A program made the translations under genes and the position numbers. A stretch of 35,751 bases of DNA from an uncultured Clostridia bacterium (lineage in GTDB: Bacteria > Bacillota > Clostridia > Oscillospirales > Feifaniaceae), in assembly GCA_904420075.1 (NCBI GenBank), contig CAJFTX010000024.1, forward strand, positions 1 to 35,751, in the 5' to 3' direction. Positions within the stretch are counted from its first letter, which is position 1. Each line of letters begins with the position of its first letter. Shown here in pieces: positions 17,503 through 25,743 of the stretch. The notes beneath the pieces were generated by a model that was not told the origin of the DNA, did no database searches, and saw only the letters and a program-made list of their open reading frames with translations.

Positions 17503-17896
17503 CTAATAAGTCGGCTCGTCCGCAAACGGGCCACAGTCTTTCTCTATCGCGTCATCCGCCAGCTTATCCCCTTTTGTAGCTGATTTTAGGACCACTTTGT
17601 GGCCGTTTTCTTGTCTCTCCACGATATCCACAATATCTTTTACTCTCAAACCGTCTGCTGTCCTATCTGTATCTTCGATTTGCGTACCTGTCAAATATCA
17701 GCAAAGAGTTTTTCTCCTGAACGCCCCTGTGGACTGGGACCACACTACACTTTAGCGGAATACTTATGAGGATATGGATCGGACCTGCTTCGATTTTTTC
17801 CGTCCCTTTCTACTTCCACAGTTTCCGGATCATTTCTCTGTCCACTGCCATTCGTCCGTAGACGGCCCGCCATCTGTATTTCGACACAAATGTCAT
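17503..17896 (-). pseudogene. Degenerate IS200/IS605-family transposase (TnpA) remnant
   Basis: In the minus frame starting at 17896 the peptide reads SKYRWRAVYGRMAVDREMIRKLW, then a TAG at 17812-17810. It continues in the same frame with KGTEKIEAGPIHILISIP and NSLLIFDRYANRRYR before another stop. These match, in order, the TnpA stretches KYRRR-Y, the HUH region (normally DHIHMLVSIP, here GPIHILISIP with the first histidine lost) and SSLMIFDRHANLKY. A shift of frame continues into the ORF at 17503-17694, whose VDIVERQENGHK and GPFADEP resemble the TnpA C-terminus. With an internal stop, a frameshift and a lost HUH histidine it cannot be active. The element ends were not identified. Family recognition is from memory of TnpA sequences, not a search. 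Confidence 0.7.
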
Positions 17897-18271
17897 CGCG
17901 ACCTAAATCCCCGCAGGGAGACTCAAAAAAAACTCGCTCTCTGACAGTTCCATGGGTCTACGTTATTTCAATTACGATCGGCAAAGCCGTGCGATGCCCG
18001 CGTTCAAGCGGATATATGTCAGGCTGTCCGTCTCTTCTTTTCGAACACCGGTAATCCTTTTTCGATATTTTAGAGATAGGATCGCGGCGCCCCCGCTCCC
18101 GTTCGTCTTTGAAGTCGATCTCTTCCACACACAGGCACAGCCTTTTTAAAGCCCCAGGCGCTTCCCGTTGTCGCCGTTATACATCGCCCCAGGTCATACG
18201 CCCGATGTCACCCGGTGAAGCCTTTTCTGCGTAAGCACTCGGGACGGCTCTTTTTCATTTCAATCGGACTG
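17897..18271. other. Gene-free DNA upstream of the transposase remnant
   Basis: About 375 bases with only short, unconvincing ORFs. It may contain the decayed end of the IS element; a GC-rich potential hairpin (CCCCGCAGGGAG) occurs near 17910-17921. Nothing else is recognisable. Confidence 0.5.
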
Positions 18272-18312
18272 TTTAAAAGGAAGGAACCGGGTCGGATGAC
18301 CTGGTTCCTTCC
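18272..18312 (-). terminator. Terminator for the XRE regulator transcript
   Basis: The 15-bp arms at 18279-18293 and 18298-18312 (GGAAGGAACC paired with GGTTCCTTCC, one G-T) enclose the loop GGAT. On the minus strand the hairpin is followed by TTTTAAAC. It lies about 200 bases beyond the regulator stop, leaving a long untranslated tail. Confidence 0.8.
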
Positions 18313-18515
18313 TTCTACGGCATATATTTTCTCATACAAAAAGGTGGGTGCAAAACGGGGTGCGGAAATACCGCCGGCCTCCCTCCCGAGTGTCAAAGCG
18401 CGGCTACGCTGCAGCGCTTTTCGCTCCACCCTTAGCGTATCATTTTCATGGGAAAGGTCCAATTTTTTCCTAAGGTAGACCTGAAGAGGCGGCGCCTTTT
18501 TCGTTTCCAACCCGT

Positions 18516-18869
18516 TCATCCCAAATTCTGTATTTTAAAAACGCACTTAATAATCTGTAAGATCTGCTCCTTCTCCTGCTCCGACTTCCCACAGAGCTGC
18601 GCCGCAATCCGCTCCATCCAGAGATCGCGCGTCTCCTCCCGCTTCTCCTCCTGCTCAGAAAAAAACTCGGCAAGCGTAACTCCCAGAACAGTGCAGAGCC
18701 GTCCCATCAACGCCACGGTGGGATTTCTGTTCCCCCGCTCCACTTGGCAGAGATAGGCAGGGGTAATATTTGCTTCCAGCGCCAGCTGCTCTTGAGAAAG
18801 CCCGCAGGCCAGCCGCAGCTCCCGCACCCGATTTCCTATACGAAAGTTACTATCCAATTCTATCACCAT
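18516..18869 (-). CDS. Small XRE-family (Cro/C1-type) transcription regulator
   Basis: A 117-residue protein. The N-terminal helix-turn-helix (residues ~10-65) reads IGNRVRELRLACGLSQEQLALEA, TPAYLCQVERG and NRNPTV. Its layout (SQEQLA, then SQVERG-like, then PT...L..I) is that of SinR/SlrR-like XRE proteins. The remaining 50 residues are charged and probably form helices for dimerisation. The start is ATG 18869; a TAA lies two codons upstream in frame and no good Shine-Dalgarno is near, so translation may be weak or leaderless. It stands alone inside a decayed region. Its target is unknown, and autoregulation is suggested by the repeats in its promoter. Confidence 0.85.
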   Translation of the reverse strand: MVIELDSNFRIGNRVRELRLACGLSQEQLALEANITPAYLCQVERGNRNPTVALMGRLCTVLGVTLAEFFSEQEEKREETRDLWMERIAAQLCGKSEQEKEQILQIIKCVFKIQNLG

Positions 18870-18939
18870 AATTTATTCTATCCAATTGTACCCTCCAATT
18901 CACTACACTATAATTTTATAAATTAATTAAATTATAGTG
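18853..18939. promoter_or_regulatory. AT-rich promoter/operator region of the XRE regulator
   Basis: Three TCCAATT repeats (18853-18859, 18881-18887, 18894-18900) are followed by a perfect 11-bp dyad (CACTATAATTT at 18906-18916 with AAATTATAGTG at 18929-18939). The dyad holds TATAAT-like elements on both strands. The first repeat lies just inside the coding region. This is the likely promoter and autoregulatory site. Confidence 0.5.
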
Positions 18940-20096
18940 CAACAGCAGATTTGAAGCAGCGCTCCTCTCGCGAGTCTCTCCCTTCTTTCCGCCGTACGAT
19001 CTCTTCGAAACACACCGCTCTGTTCCGCAGCCCCCTCCGCCCATCGTTCGATCAGCGCCCTGCCTGTCCCGCCCCATCCCTGCGAAGGCGCCTTGGAGGA
19101 TCATCGCCAACCGGCAGATCAGGTCCCTACGTTACGGGGAGCTTCCCGCGCTCTCAGCTCAGATAAGCGGCGGATTCAAAAGACGGCGGATTTTCTGAAA
19201 TTCTGTCTGGCGTTTTCCCCATCTCCGCAGTTCCGCTCAAACTTCTCTCCGGGTCCCTCCCCCAGCTCGCTGTGATCTCGTCCGCCCCTCCTCTGCCGGC
19301 CGCTCCGGCTCTCCGTCCATCCGTTCTCCCCACCGGAGCGCCTCTATGAGCTCTGCACGCATTCCGTCCATACCGGTGGTCTACGCGGACTCCACAACCC
19401 AACCGGAACTTACAGCTGCACAGAATTCTCTAGGCGAAGGGGGCTTCTATTGCCTTCCCTCCGATCGGCTTGTCTAAAAACAGCTCCCCATCTGTTCTTT
19501 CACATCATCCTCTCCAGCTGATTTTTGCTGTACCGTTCGACTGCCACCCATTCCCTCAGCTCGCACAACATCCGCTGCATAAAAATGGCGCTCCCCGAAT
19601 CTATCCTTTCTAGTCGCATCGTCTTTTTCTCTCACTCTACCGCCCTTCTCTTTAAAGCGGCCCATGCTTTCTCTCGGCGCCATACTCGGGTAAAACTGTT
19701 TATCCACATATGGATATGGCCTTACACGTTTCACTTCCCGTCGTCTGCACACCTCTGTACCCATTCCGTTTTCGCAGCTCCGGCTCATATTCCGTTTCAA
19801 ATTCCGTGTCGCATCTGTCTCTTATTTTTGGACATAAAATTTTACACTTCCGCCTCGCAACACCGGATTTTATCTGGGTCTGCCTCCCCCTTGGACAGCG
19901 ATCAGCCGCCATCGAACTGCCAAAGGAGATTATTTTTTCCGAACATAGCCCAAGCTTTTCAAACCCGGCGGCGCTACCGGCAATCTCTCCTGTCGAATAA
20001 CGTTCAAACTCCTTCTGTATCCCCATGCCGCTTTCCCCCTCCTTGGTCGCGCAAGGCGTTTGCAACGTCGGAGACTCAGAATTGAATCGGCATAAA
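18940..20096. other. Decayed DNA without a convincing gene
   Basis: About 1.15 kb. The longest minus-strand frames (19474-19800, 108 codons; 19700-20065, 121 codons) have no recognisable domain and no ribosome site. Around 19514-19633 another minus frame gives a plausible amphipathic peptide (MQRMLCELREWVAVERYS) that stops soon after. The pattern of short coding-like pieces broken by stops and frame changes suggests old, inactivated genes. I cannot name them. Confidence 0.5.
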
Positions 20097-20130
20097 GAAA
20101 AGAGCCCCGAACGAAACGTTCGGAGCTCTT
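20097..20130 (-). terminator. Bidirectional-looking terminator ending the Lpl/beta-helix operon
   Basis: A stem built on CCGAACG/CGTTCGG with flanking AAAGAGC/GCTCTTT lies 14 bases past the dehydrogenase stop. It is followed by TTTTCTTT on the minus strand and TTTTTATA on the plus strand. Confidence 0.88.
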
Positions 20131-20144
20131 TTTATAGCGCACAA

Positions 20145-21149
20145 TTAGGCTGTCTGTTTCTTGCAGGTCTCCCAGTCAATTTCATAGAAAGGAGCCTCTC
20201 CCCGCTCCACTACGGCAACCGCATCGCGGATCAGAGCGCTCGTGACAACTGAGCGCATGTCGATCGTCGGTCCGCCCATGTGGGGCATCAGGAAGGTATT
20301 TTTGCATTCCAGGATCGGCTCGCCCGGACCGATCGGCTCGTTTTCATAGACGTCCAGCGCCGCAATCAGGTCGGGACGCTTTTTGAGCGCCGCAACCATC
20401 TCCTGTTCGTCGATAATCGGACCTCTGGAGGTGTTCAGCAGAATGCCTCCCTCCACCATCGACTCGATATGCGAACCGCGGATCATATGGTGGGTGGACG
20501 GCGTATAGGAGCTGTGCAGCGAGACGATATCGCAGGTCTTAAAGATCTCCTCCACACTCCGGTACTCCACATCATACTTTTTGAGCATTTCATCCGAAAT
20601 ATACCGGCTGTAAACATAGACCTTGGTGTTGAACATCTTGAGCAGCGGAATGAGCTTCTTGGAGATCGCACCAAATCCGACCAGACCCACAGTACGTCCG
20701 ATCAGTCCGCGGTTTTTCCGCTCCTCATCTCCCGCCCAGATTCCCTCGGCCAGCTGGCCCGAGTAATAGGGCAATTTTCTCAGAACACAGAGCAGGTAGG
20801 CGATACATCCCTCCGCAACCGAGTCCGCATAGATCTCATTTCCACTCGCAACCTTGATCCCTCTCTGATAAACTTCCTCAGAGACATAGGGTTTTACCGT
20901 GCCGCCGACATGCGCTACCAGCTTGAGCTTGTCCGCCCCTTCAATGATCTCTCCTGTCAGCTTATGAGTTCCCCAGCCGGTGAAAACGACATCCACATCT
21001 TTCAGCGCCGCCTTCAGCTCATCGTCCTCCATATGCACGCTCTTCGGATTCCAGACAATTTCACCCAGCGCCTCAAGCTCCGCGATCTGCTTCTTTGTAA
21101 AAAAGGTATCCCGGATCTCGCCCTCAGGTAATGTCACTAAAAATTTCAT
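20145..21149 (-). CDS. D-isomer-specific 2-hydroxyacid dehydrogenase family protein
   Basis: An NAD(P)-dependent oxidoreductase of 334 residues in the phosphoglycerate/formate dehydrogenase superfamily. The catalytic triad is visible: R242 (NTSRGPIIDE), E269 (DVYENEP) and H290 (MPHMGG). The cofactor loop reads GLVGFGAISKK, so the last position of the usual G-x-G-x-x-G is serine rather than glycine. It is the final gene of the Lpl operon, 5 bases after the beta-helix gene, and ends at a strong terminator. It may act on a ketoacid or hydroxyacid derived from the imported sugar; the substrate is not deducible. Confidence 0.88.
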   Translation of the reverse strand: MKFLVTLPEGEIRDTFFTKKQIAELEALGEIVWNPKSVHMEDDELKAALKDVDVVFTGWGTHKLTGEIIEGADKLKLVAHVGGTVKPYVSEEVYQRGIKVASGNEIYADSVAEGCIAYLLCVLRKLPYYSGQLAEGIWAGDEERKNRGLIGRTVGLVGFGAISKKLIPLLKMFNTKVYVYSRYISDEMLKKYDVEYRSVEEIFKTCDIVSLHSSYTPSTHHMIRGSHIESMVEGGILLNTSRGPIIDEQEMVAALKKRPDLIAALDVYENEPIGPGEPILECKNTFLMPHMGGPTIDMRSVVTSALIRDAVAVVERGEAPFYEIDWETCKKQTA

Positions 21150-21154
21150 CTCTC

Positions 21155-22786
21155 TTAATCCTCCTCTTTGTAAAATTCCGTGTTAATATACTTTGGGGAT
21201 TTTATCCCTTCGATCTCTTCCGCTCCACAGCCATAGAAATCACAGTTAATAAAGTCCACCCGCTCCACCTCGGGCGTATCCTCATAGACCTTTGTCCCGT
21301 AGCCCGCCGGCTGATGGAACGCACATCCGTCGAGCAGATTGCGCCGTCTGCTCCGGGAGGAACGGTTGGTAAACTTGATGCCGCCCTCCGCCGTACAGCC
21401 GCGCATCTGCAGACCATCGCAGTTGACAAAAAAGGTCCCCGTATCAAATTCGTACGCCTCGTTTCGGTAGTCCTTCGCCTCCTCGCGCTTATACGCCTGT
21501 ACGTCGATCAGAGTCAGATCCGAGACATGGGTCATCGCAATCACTCGGCTCGCCGAATGGCGCATCACAGTAATCCTCTTGGCACTCTCTCCCCAGGTCG
21601 GGCCGGAGTTTGCAAAGGAGAGCAGACCCGAACATCCAACGTAGGTGAGGTCGTGTTCATACTGCCCGTGTGTGACATAGGTACCACACCAGTCGCCGTC
21701 CCCATGGCAGTTCTCCACCATACAGTAGGCGGAGGCCGTAAAGTCATTCAGGTGCCGCGCATTGCTCACATGACAGTCGCGCACACAGCCGTAGAGACTG
21801 TTGAGATTCTGCGCAAGATATCCCGTCCCGCCGATCACTACCTCGCAGGGATTGATCAGCTCACACGCCTCCACCAAAAAGTGGGTATTGTGGCGGCGAA
21901 TGCAGAGCGGCCAAAAATTGTCCTGCGAGTAGATATGGTCAATATCGCAGCGTACCGCAAACTCAAAGGCGAGCGGCGCAGTGCCCTCGCGCAGCCCTCC
22001 CACGGTGGCATAAAAACGCATATTCTGTACTTTTACATTCTGGACAGGCTCGCATTTCCAGAAAGTGATCACCCGGCCCTCTTTCAGCTCCCAGCCATTC
22101 TTATAGTTGAGCCGGATATGGGTCTCATCAATAATCTCGGTCACTTCGAGCAGCTTGTCCAGTTCCATCTCTGCGCCGCCCTTTCGTTTGTCGCAGTGGA
22201 TCACGTACCACTCGCCCACCGCAAAGCGGCTGGAGTCTCCGACAAAATAGATATCATTGAGCTCTTTCCAGCGCTCGGTGAGCGTGAGCTCAAACGGCTC
22301 CCCCACCTTTTTCCCCGAGAAGTAAAAAATCGCGGAAAACGGATCATACGGGCTCTCCGTCTGGGAGAGCTCACAGCCCTTTGTAGAGACGCTGTGCCCC
22401 TGAAAATCGAGCGTAATGTTGCTGCGGTACAGCTTATGCCGCTTGACAAAGTTGAGGTCGCTGCGCGCCTCAATCCGCTTGATCTGCGGGTCCGCGCACA
22501 TCGCTTCGAGCGCCTCATCCGCGTTCTGCTCCGTCCCCAGAACCCCGAATAGTCCGTAGTGCCCGACGCTGTCCCGGTAGAGCCAGCGCCCCACTCCGCT
22601 CTCCGGCATATGGACGGTGCCTCCGTTCTCCGGCAGCATACAGTCCGCCTGATAATAGAGCGTCTTCTGCCCGCCGTCCAGCGGCTCATAGTAGCCCGCG
22701 ACCACCGCCGCCGTTCCGCTCTCCAGCCCCTCTGTCGGCAGGGCGAGCAGCTCCGCCACAGATTTTACACTAATACAATCTCCCAT
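21155..22786 (-). CDS. Right-handed parallel beta-helix protein with tailspike-like N-terminus
   Basis: A 543-residue protein. Residues ~5-75 (VKSVAELLALP, VAGYYEPLDGGQKTLYY, then GGTVHMP and GRWLYRD) resemble the short N-terminal module found in phage tailspikes and Pectate_lyase_3-type proteins. From ~110 to the end there are many short beta-strand coils with repeated asparagine, cysteine and valine positions (for example NVKVQNMRFY, VRDCHVSNA, VENCHGDG), as in pectin-lyase-fold enzymes. I chose the ATG at 22786 with GGAAGG upstream. The frame extends 31 codons further without a ribosome site, and neither version begins with a signal peptide. Position between the transporter genes and a dehydrogenase suggests a cytoplasmic polysaccharide lyase, hydrolase or epimerase; this is inference. 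Confidence 0.8.
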   Translation of the reverse strand: MGDCISVKSVAELLALPTEGLESGTAAVVAGYYEPLDGGQKTLYYQADCMLPENGGTVHMPESGVGRWLYRDSVGHYGLFGVLGTEQNADEALEAMCADPQIKRIEARSDLNFVKRHKLYRSNITLDFQGHSVSTKGCELSQTESPYDPFSAIFYFSGKKVGEPFELTLTERWKELNDIYFVGDSSRFAVGEWYVIHCDKRKGGAEMELDKLLEVTEIIDETHIRLNYKNGWELKEGRVITFWKCEPVQNVKVQNMRFYATVGGLREGTAPLAFEFAVRCDIDHIYSQDNFWPLCIRRHNTHFLVEACELINPCEVVIGGTGYLAQNLNSLYGCVRDCHVSNARHLNDFTASAYCMVENCHGDGDWCGTYVTHGQYEHDLTYVGCSGLLSFANSGPTWGESAKRITVMRHSASRVIAMTHVSDLTLIDVQAYKREEAKDYRNEAYEFDTGTFFVNCDGLQMRGCTAEGGIKFTNRSSRSRRRNLLDGCAFHQPAGYGTKVYEDTPEVERVDFINCDFYGCGAEEIEGIKSPKYINTEFYKEED

Positions 22787-22869
22787 AGTCCCTTCCTCAT
22801 CAGCAAGTGTTTCTGTTCTTGTAAACCGGCCCTCAAAGGCACACTGGTTCCACCGGCTTACGACAACAG

Positions 22870-22916
22870 AAAAATACAAATTCTGCCGGGAGGGCGGGTC
22901 TCCCCACCCTCCCGGC
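22870..22916 (-). terminator. Hairpin between the solute-binding and beta-helix genes
   Basis: GCCGGGAGGG (22885-22894) pairs with CCCTCCCGGC (22907-22916), and on the minus strand the stem is followed by AGAATTTGTATTTTT. The U-rich stretch is offset, so it probably attenuates rather than ends transcription. That would let the binding protein be made in excess over the enzymes downstream. Confidence 0.6.
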
Positions 22917-22954
22917 AGCTGAAATCCTATGATTCAGTTGTCTTTCTCTAAGAC

Positions 22955-24589
22955 TTACTTAGCAGCCTTCGCCCATCTGTCGTAAGCATCGGTCTTGATC
23001 TTGAGGTAATCCTCAAGGCCAATCGCGTTGAGTCTCTCGAGGTATGCGTCGAAGTTGTCCAGCGACTCCTCGCCGCTCACGAACTTCGCGCTCATCTCGA
23101 GCACATAGTTCAGAAGGTCAGTCTCAAGACGGCCAGCCTTGGTGGCCTCCTCGTTGGTCATCCGGGCCTGCGGATAGACTTCTTTTCTGTACGGGTTCTG
23201 GTTCTCACGTACGCCGGTAACCTTCATATCCATTCTCGGATTGCTCTCAGCGGTCGGGCCAGCCATAAACTGGGTAAATGCCGGCATATACATGTTAACA
23301 GAAACCGAGGTGTTGATGTCGTCAAAGCTCTTGATCGGATCAATGAACTCGTAGTACTCCTTGGAGTCGTCGGTGTACTTCCAAGTCTCGCCCTCGATGC
23401 CCGCGAAAATCGCGTTGCCCGAGAAGCCCTCAACCGCCTCGTCATCCGTCGCATACCAGAGATCGAGCCATCTCATCGCCGCATCCGGATACTTGCAGTT
23501 ATCGGTGATGACCGCGGAGCCGGTGGTGATCGGGTTAACCGTTCTGACAACCGGAGTGCTGTTCCACTCGGAGGTCAGCGGCTTCAGCGAAACATACTTG
23601 GGGCCCTCGTCCAGCGCAGTCGGGGACATGTTGGCCACACCGACCTTGCCGCTCTTGCCCTTCGCAAGGAACTGCTGCTGGGTCTGGGTCGCAAAGTCGT
23701 GGTCGAGCAGGTTCTCGTTCCACAGCTTGTTGAGGAACGCAAGGTACTCCTTGAACTCCGGCAGAGCAGGAGCGTAGACAACCTCGCCGTCCTTCACGTC
23801 AACGCTGAGGCCGGTGCAGGTGCCGGTGAATGCCGGCATCAGGAACCACTCGAGGTGATCCCAGCCATTCTTGGTGGCCATCGCGGTCAGCGGGACCTGG
23901 TTGGTCGCATCGCCGTCGCCGTCGCAGTCGGTGTTCTTGAACTTCACGAGCATATCGTAGAACTCGTCAACGGTGCTCGGCAGCTCGGTGATGCCGCACT
24001 TGTCAAGCCATGCCTGGTCGACAAACGCGAGGTGCGGGTTGAGCATCGATGTCTCCATGTAGCTCGCAAGGCCGTAGATCTTGCCGTCCAGCGAGGTGCT
24101 GGCAGCCTTCAGCTCCGGGTGCTCCTCGAATCTCTTCTGGACGTTCGGAGCGTACGCCTCGATATACGGAGTCAGGTCAATGAAAGTGCCCTGAGAACCG
24201 TAGGTCTCCTCATCGGTCTGGGTCATGAAAGACTGGCTTCTGAGGAACATATCGGGATACTGGTTCGACGCAAGCTTCAGGTTCTTCTTCTCAGAGTAGG
24301 AGTTGGTCTCGGCCAGCTCAAACTCAAAGTGGATGTTGGTCTTCTCCTCCGCCTTCTGGAACAGGGACAGATCATTCCACTCCGCAGCGCCAGGATCCTT
24401 ACAGCCCATCGCAGTGATCGTGATCTTCTCGTTCGCAATCGGCAGGCCTTCCTTGTTCACGACATCATTTTTGATAACGTCGCTGCCGCCGTCATTGCCC
24501 TGATTCTGGGTGTCGTTAGAGCAACCCGCCAGCAGAGAACCCGCCATGCCGAGAGCGAGAAGAAGTGCTACTACTCTCTTCTTGTTCAT
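22955..24589 (-). CDS. LplA/YtcQ-type solute-binding lipoprotein
   Basis: A 544-residue extracytoplasmic binding protein for a complex carbohydrate. The lipoprotein signal ends LLAGC with the lipidated cysteine at 23, followed by an Asn/Gly/Asp-rich linker. The start of the mature domain (ITITAMGCKDPG) and the length are typical of the large family-1 binding proteins that work with LplB/LplC. An EF-hand-like loop (DCDGDGDATNQVPL) near residue 215 resembles the calcium loop of alginate-binding AlgQ-type proteins. It follows lplC by 67 bases. The substrate is unknown; acidic or uronate-containing oligosaccharides are possible. Confidence 0.9.
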   Translation of the reverse strand: MNKKRVVALLLALGMAGSLLAGCSNDTQNQGNDGGSDVIKNDVVNKEGLPIANEKITITAMGCKDPGAAEWNDLSLFQKAEEKTNIHFEFELAETNSYSEKKNLKLASNQYPDMFLRSQSFMTQTDEETYGSQGTFIDLTPYIEAYAPNVQKRFEEHPELKAASTSLDGKIYGLASYMETSMLNPHLAFVDQAWLDKCGITELPSTVDEFYDMLVKFKNTDCDGDGDATNQVPLTAMATKNGWDHLEWFLMPAFTGTCTGLSVDVKDGEVVYAPALPEFKEYLAFLNKLWNENLLDHDFATQTQQQFLAKGKSGKVGVANMSPTALDEGPKYVSLKPLTSEWNSTPVVRTVNPITTGSAVITDNCKYPDAAMRWLDLWYATDDEAVEGFSGNAIFAGIEGETWKYTDDSKEYYEFIDPIKSFDDINTSVSVNMYMPAFTQFMAGPTAESNPRMDMKVTGVRENQNPYRKEVYPQARMTNEEATKAGRLETDLLNYVLEMSAKFVSGEESLDNFDAYLERLNAIGLEDYLKIKTDAYDRWAKAAK

Positions 24590-24656
24590 GCCTAAAGTTT
24601 CCTCCTAATAAAATTTTTGCTTTTATTATTAACCCCGGGATGGGGCTAATATCGAA

Positions 24657-25724
24657 TTAACCCTTGACCGATCCGACCATAACACCCTGGACAAAATACT
24701 TCTGGATGAACGGATAGACCAGCATAACCGGGACGCTCGCCACGATGATGAGCGCATATTTGACCTGCTCCGCCTGGAACATTCCTCCCGCGACATTTCC
24801 TGTAATACCTGTAATGACAAGGGACGCATCAAATTCACTCTTGACGAGGATCTGACGCAGAACGATCTGCAGCGGAACCAGCGGGCCGTTCTCATTGAGA
24901 TAGATCATCGCATTGAAGTAGGAGTTCCAGTGGGTAACACCGAAGAACAGACCGATAACAGCGATAATCGCGCCCGAGAGCGGCAGAATAATGGAGACAA
25001 ACAGCCGGAAGTTGGAGCAGCCGTCGATCTCCGCAGCCTCCTTCAAACTGTCCGGTATGGTTGTCTGGAAGAAGGTTCGGGCAATGACGATATTGTTCAT
25101 TGTCGTCGCACCGGGGAGAATCATAACCCAGATGGTCTCATTAATATGCAGCGTCTGGGTCATCAAGAGGTAGGTCGGGATCAGACCGCCGCTGAAGAAC
25201 ATCGTGATTAAGAAGATCGTAGTGAATAGATGCCGCCCTACGAAATCCTTTCTCGACAGCGCATAGGCCGCCGGCATGGTAACCACCAGGTTCAGCGCGG
25301 TGCCGACCACCGTGTAGAAAATGGTATTGGCATAACTTCTCCAGATGCGCTCGTTGGAGAATACCTTCTGATATCCGTCCCAGGAGATATCCACCGGCCA
25401 GCCGTACATCTTTCCGGCCGATACGATCTCCGGATTACTGATCGATGCGCTGATGACAAAGATCAGCGGATACAGCGTCACAATCAAGATAATGGTGAGC
25501 AAAACCAGGTTGACGATGTTGAACACCTTGTCACCGCCGGTCTCCTTGATGCGGATCGCACTCGCGCCCACCCTCTCGTCAAACTTACGCTGACGTTTCT
25601 CCGCAAGCTTTTCCTCCTTGCGGACTCTTTTTCTTCTCTCTCTATCCTGCTTGCGGGCGAGCTTTTCCGCTTCCATCTGCTCCGCAAGGGCAGGATTCGT
25701 ATTATCCTTTTTTCCCAATTTCAT
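24657..25724 (-). CDS. LplC/CarB-type ABC permease with a long charged N-terminal extension
   Basis: An inner-membrane permease of 355 residues with six predicted helices. The EAA loop is KEAAEIDGCSNFRLFVSIIL and the C-terminus QGVMVGSVKG is family-typical. LplC proteins are usually about 290-300 residues; here residues 1-60 are an extra, highly charged stretch (repeated KLARKQDRERRKRVRK-like sequence) that probably forms a cytoplasmic helix. It works with the upstream LplB-type permease, 19 bases away, and with an ATPase encoded elsewhere. Confidence 0.92.
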   Translation of the reverse strand: MKLGKKDNTNPALAEQMEAEKLARKQDRERRKRVRKEEKLAEKRQRKFDERVGASAIRIKETGGDKVFNIVNLVLLTIILIVTLYPLIFVISASISNPEIVSAGKMYGWPVDISWDGYQKVFSNERIWRSYANTIFYTVVGTALNLVVTMPAAYALSRKDFVGRHLFTTIFLITMFFSGGLIPTYLLMTQTLHINETIWVMILPGATTMNNIVIARTFFQTTIPDSLKEAAEIDGCSNFRLFVSIILPLSGAIIAVIGLFFGVTHWNSYFNAMIYLNENGPLVPLQIVLRQILVKSEFDASLVITGITGNVAGGMFQAEQVKYALIIVASVPVMLVYPFIQKYFVQGVMVGSVKG

Positions 25725-25743
25725 TTCCTCCTTTCCGACTCTA

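Noticed and set aside
18208-18519. A 103-codon minus-strand ORF after the XRE regulator
   Set aside because: It runs straight through the regulator's terminator hairpin, has no ribosome site and no recognisable domain.
21131-22552. A 473-codon plus-strand ORF
   Set aside because: It is the antisense shadow of the beta-helix gene, whose minus-strand frame has the family-like repeats, a proper start and operon context.
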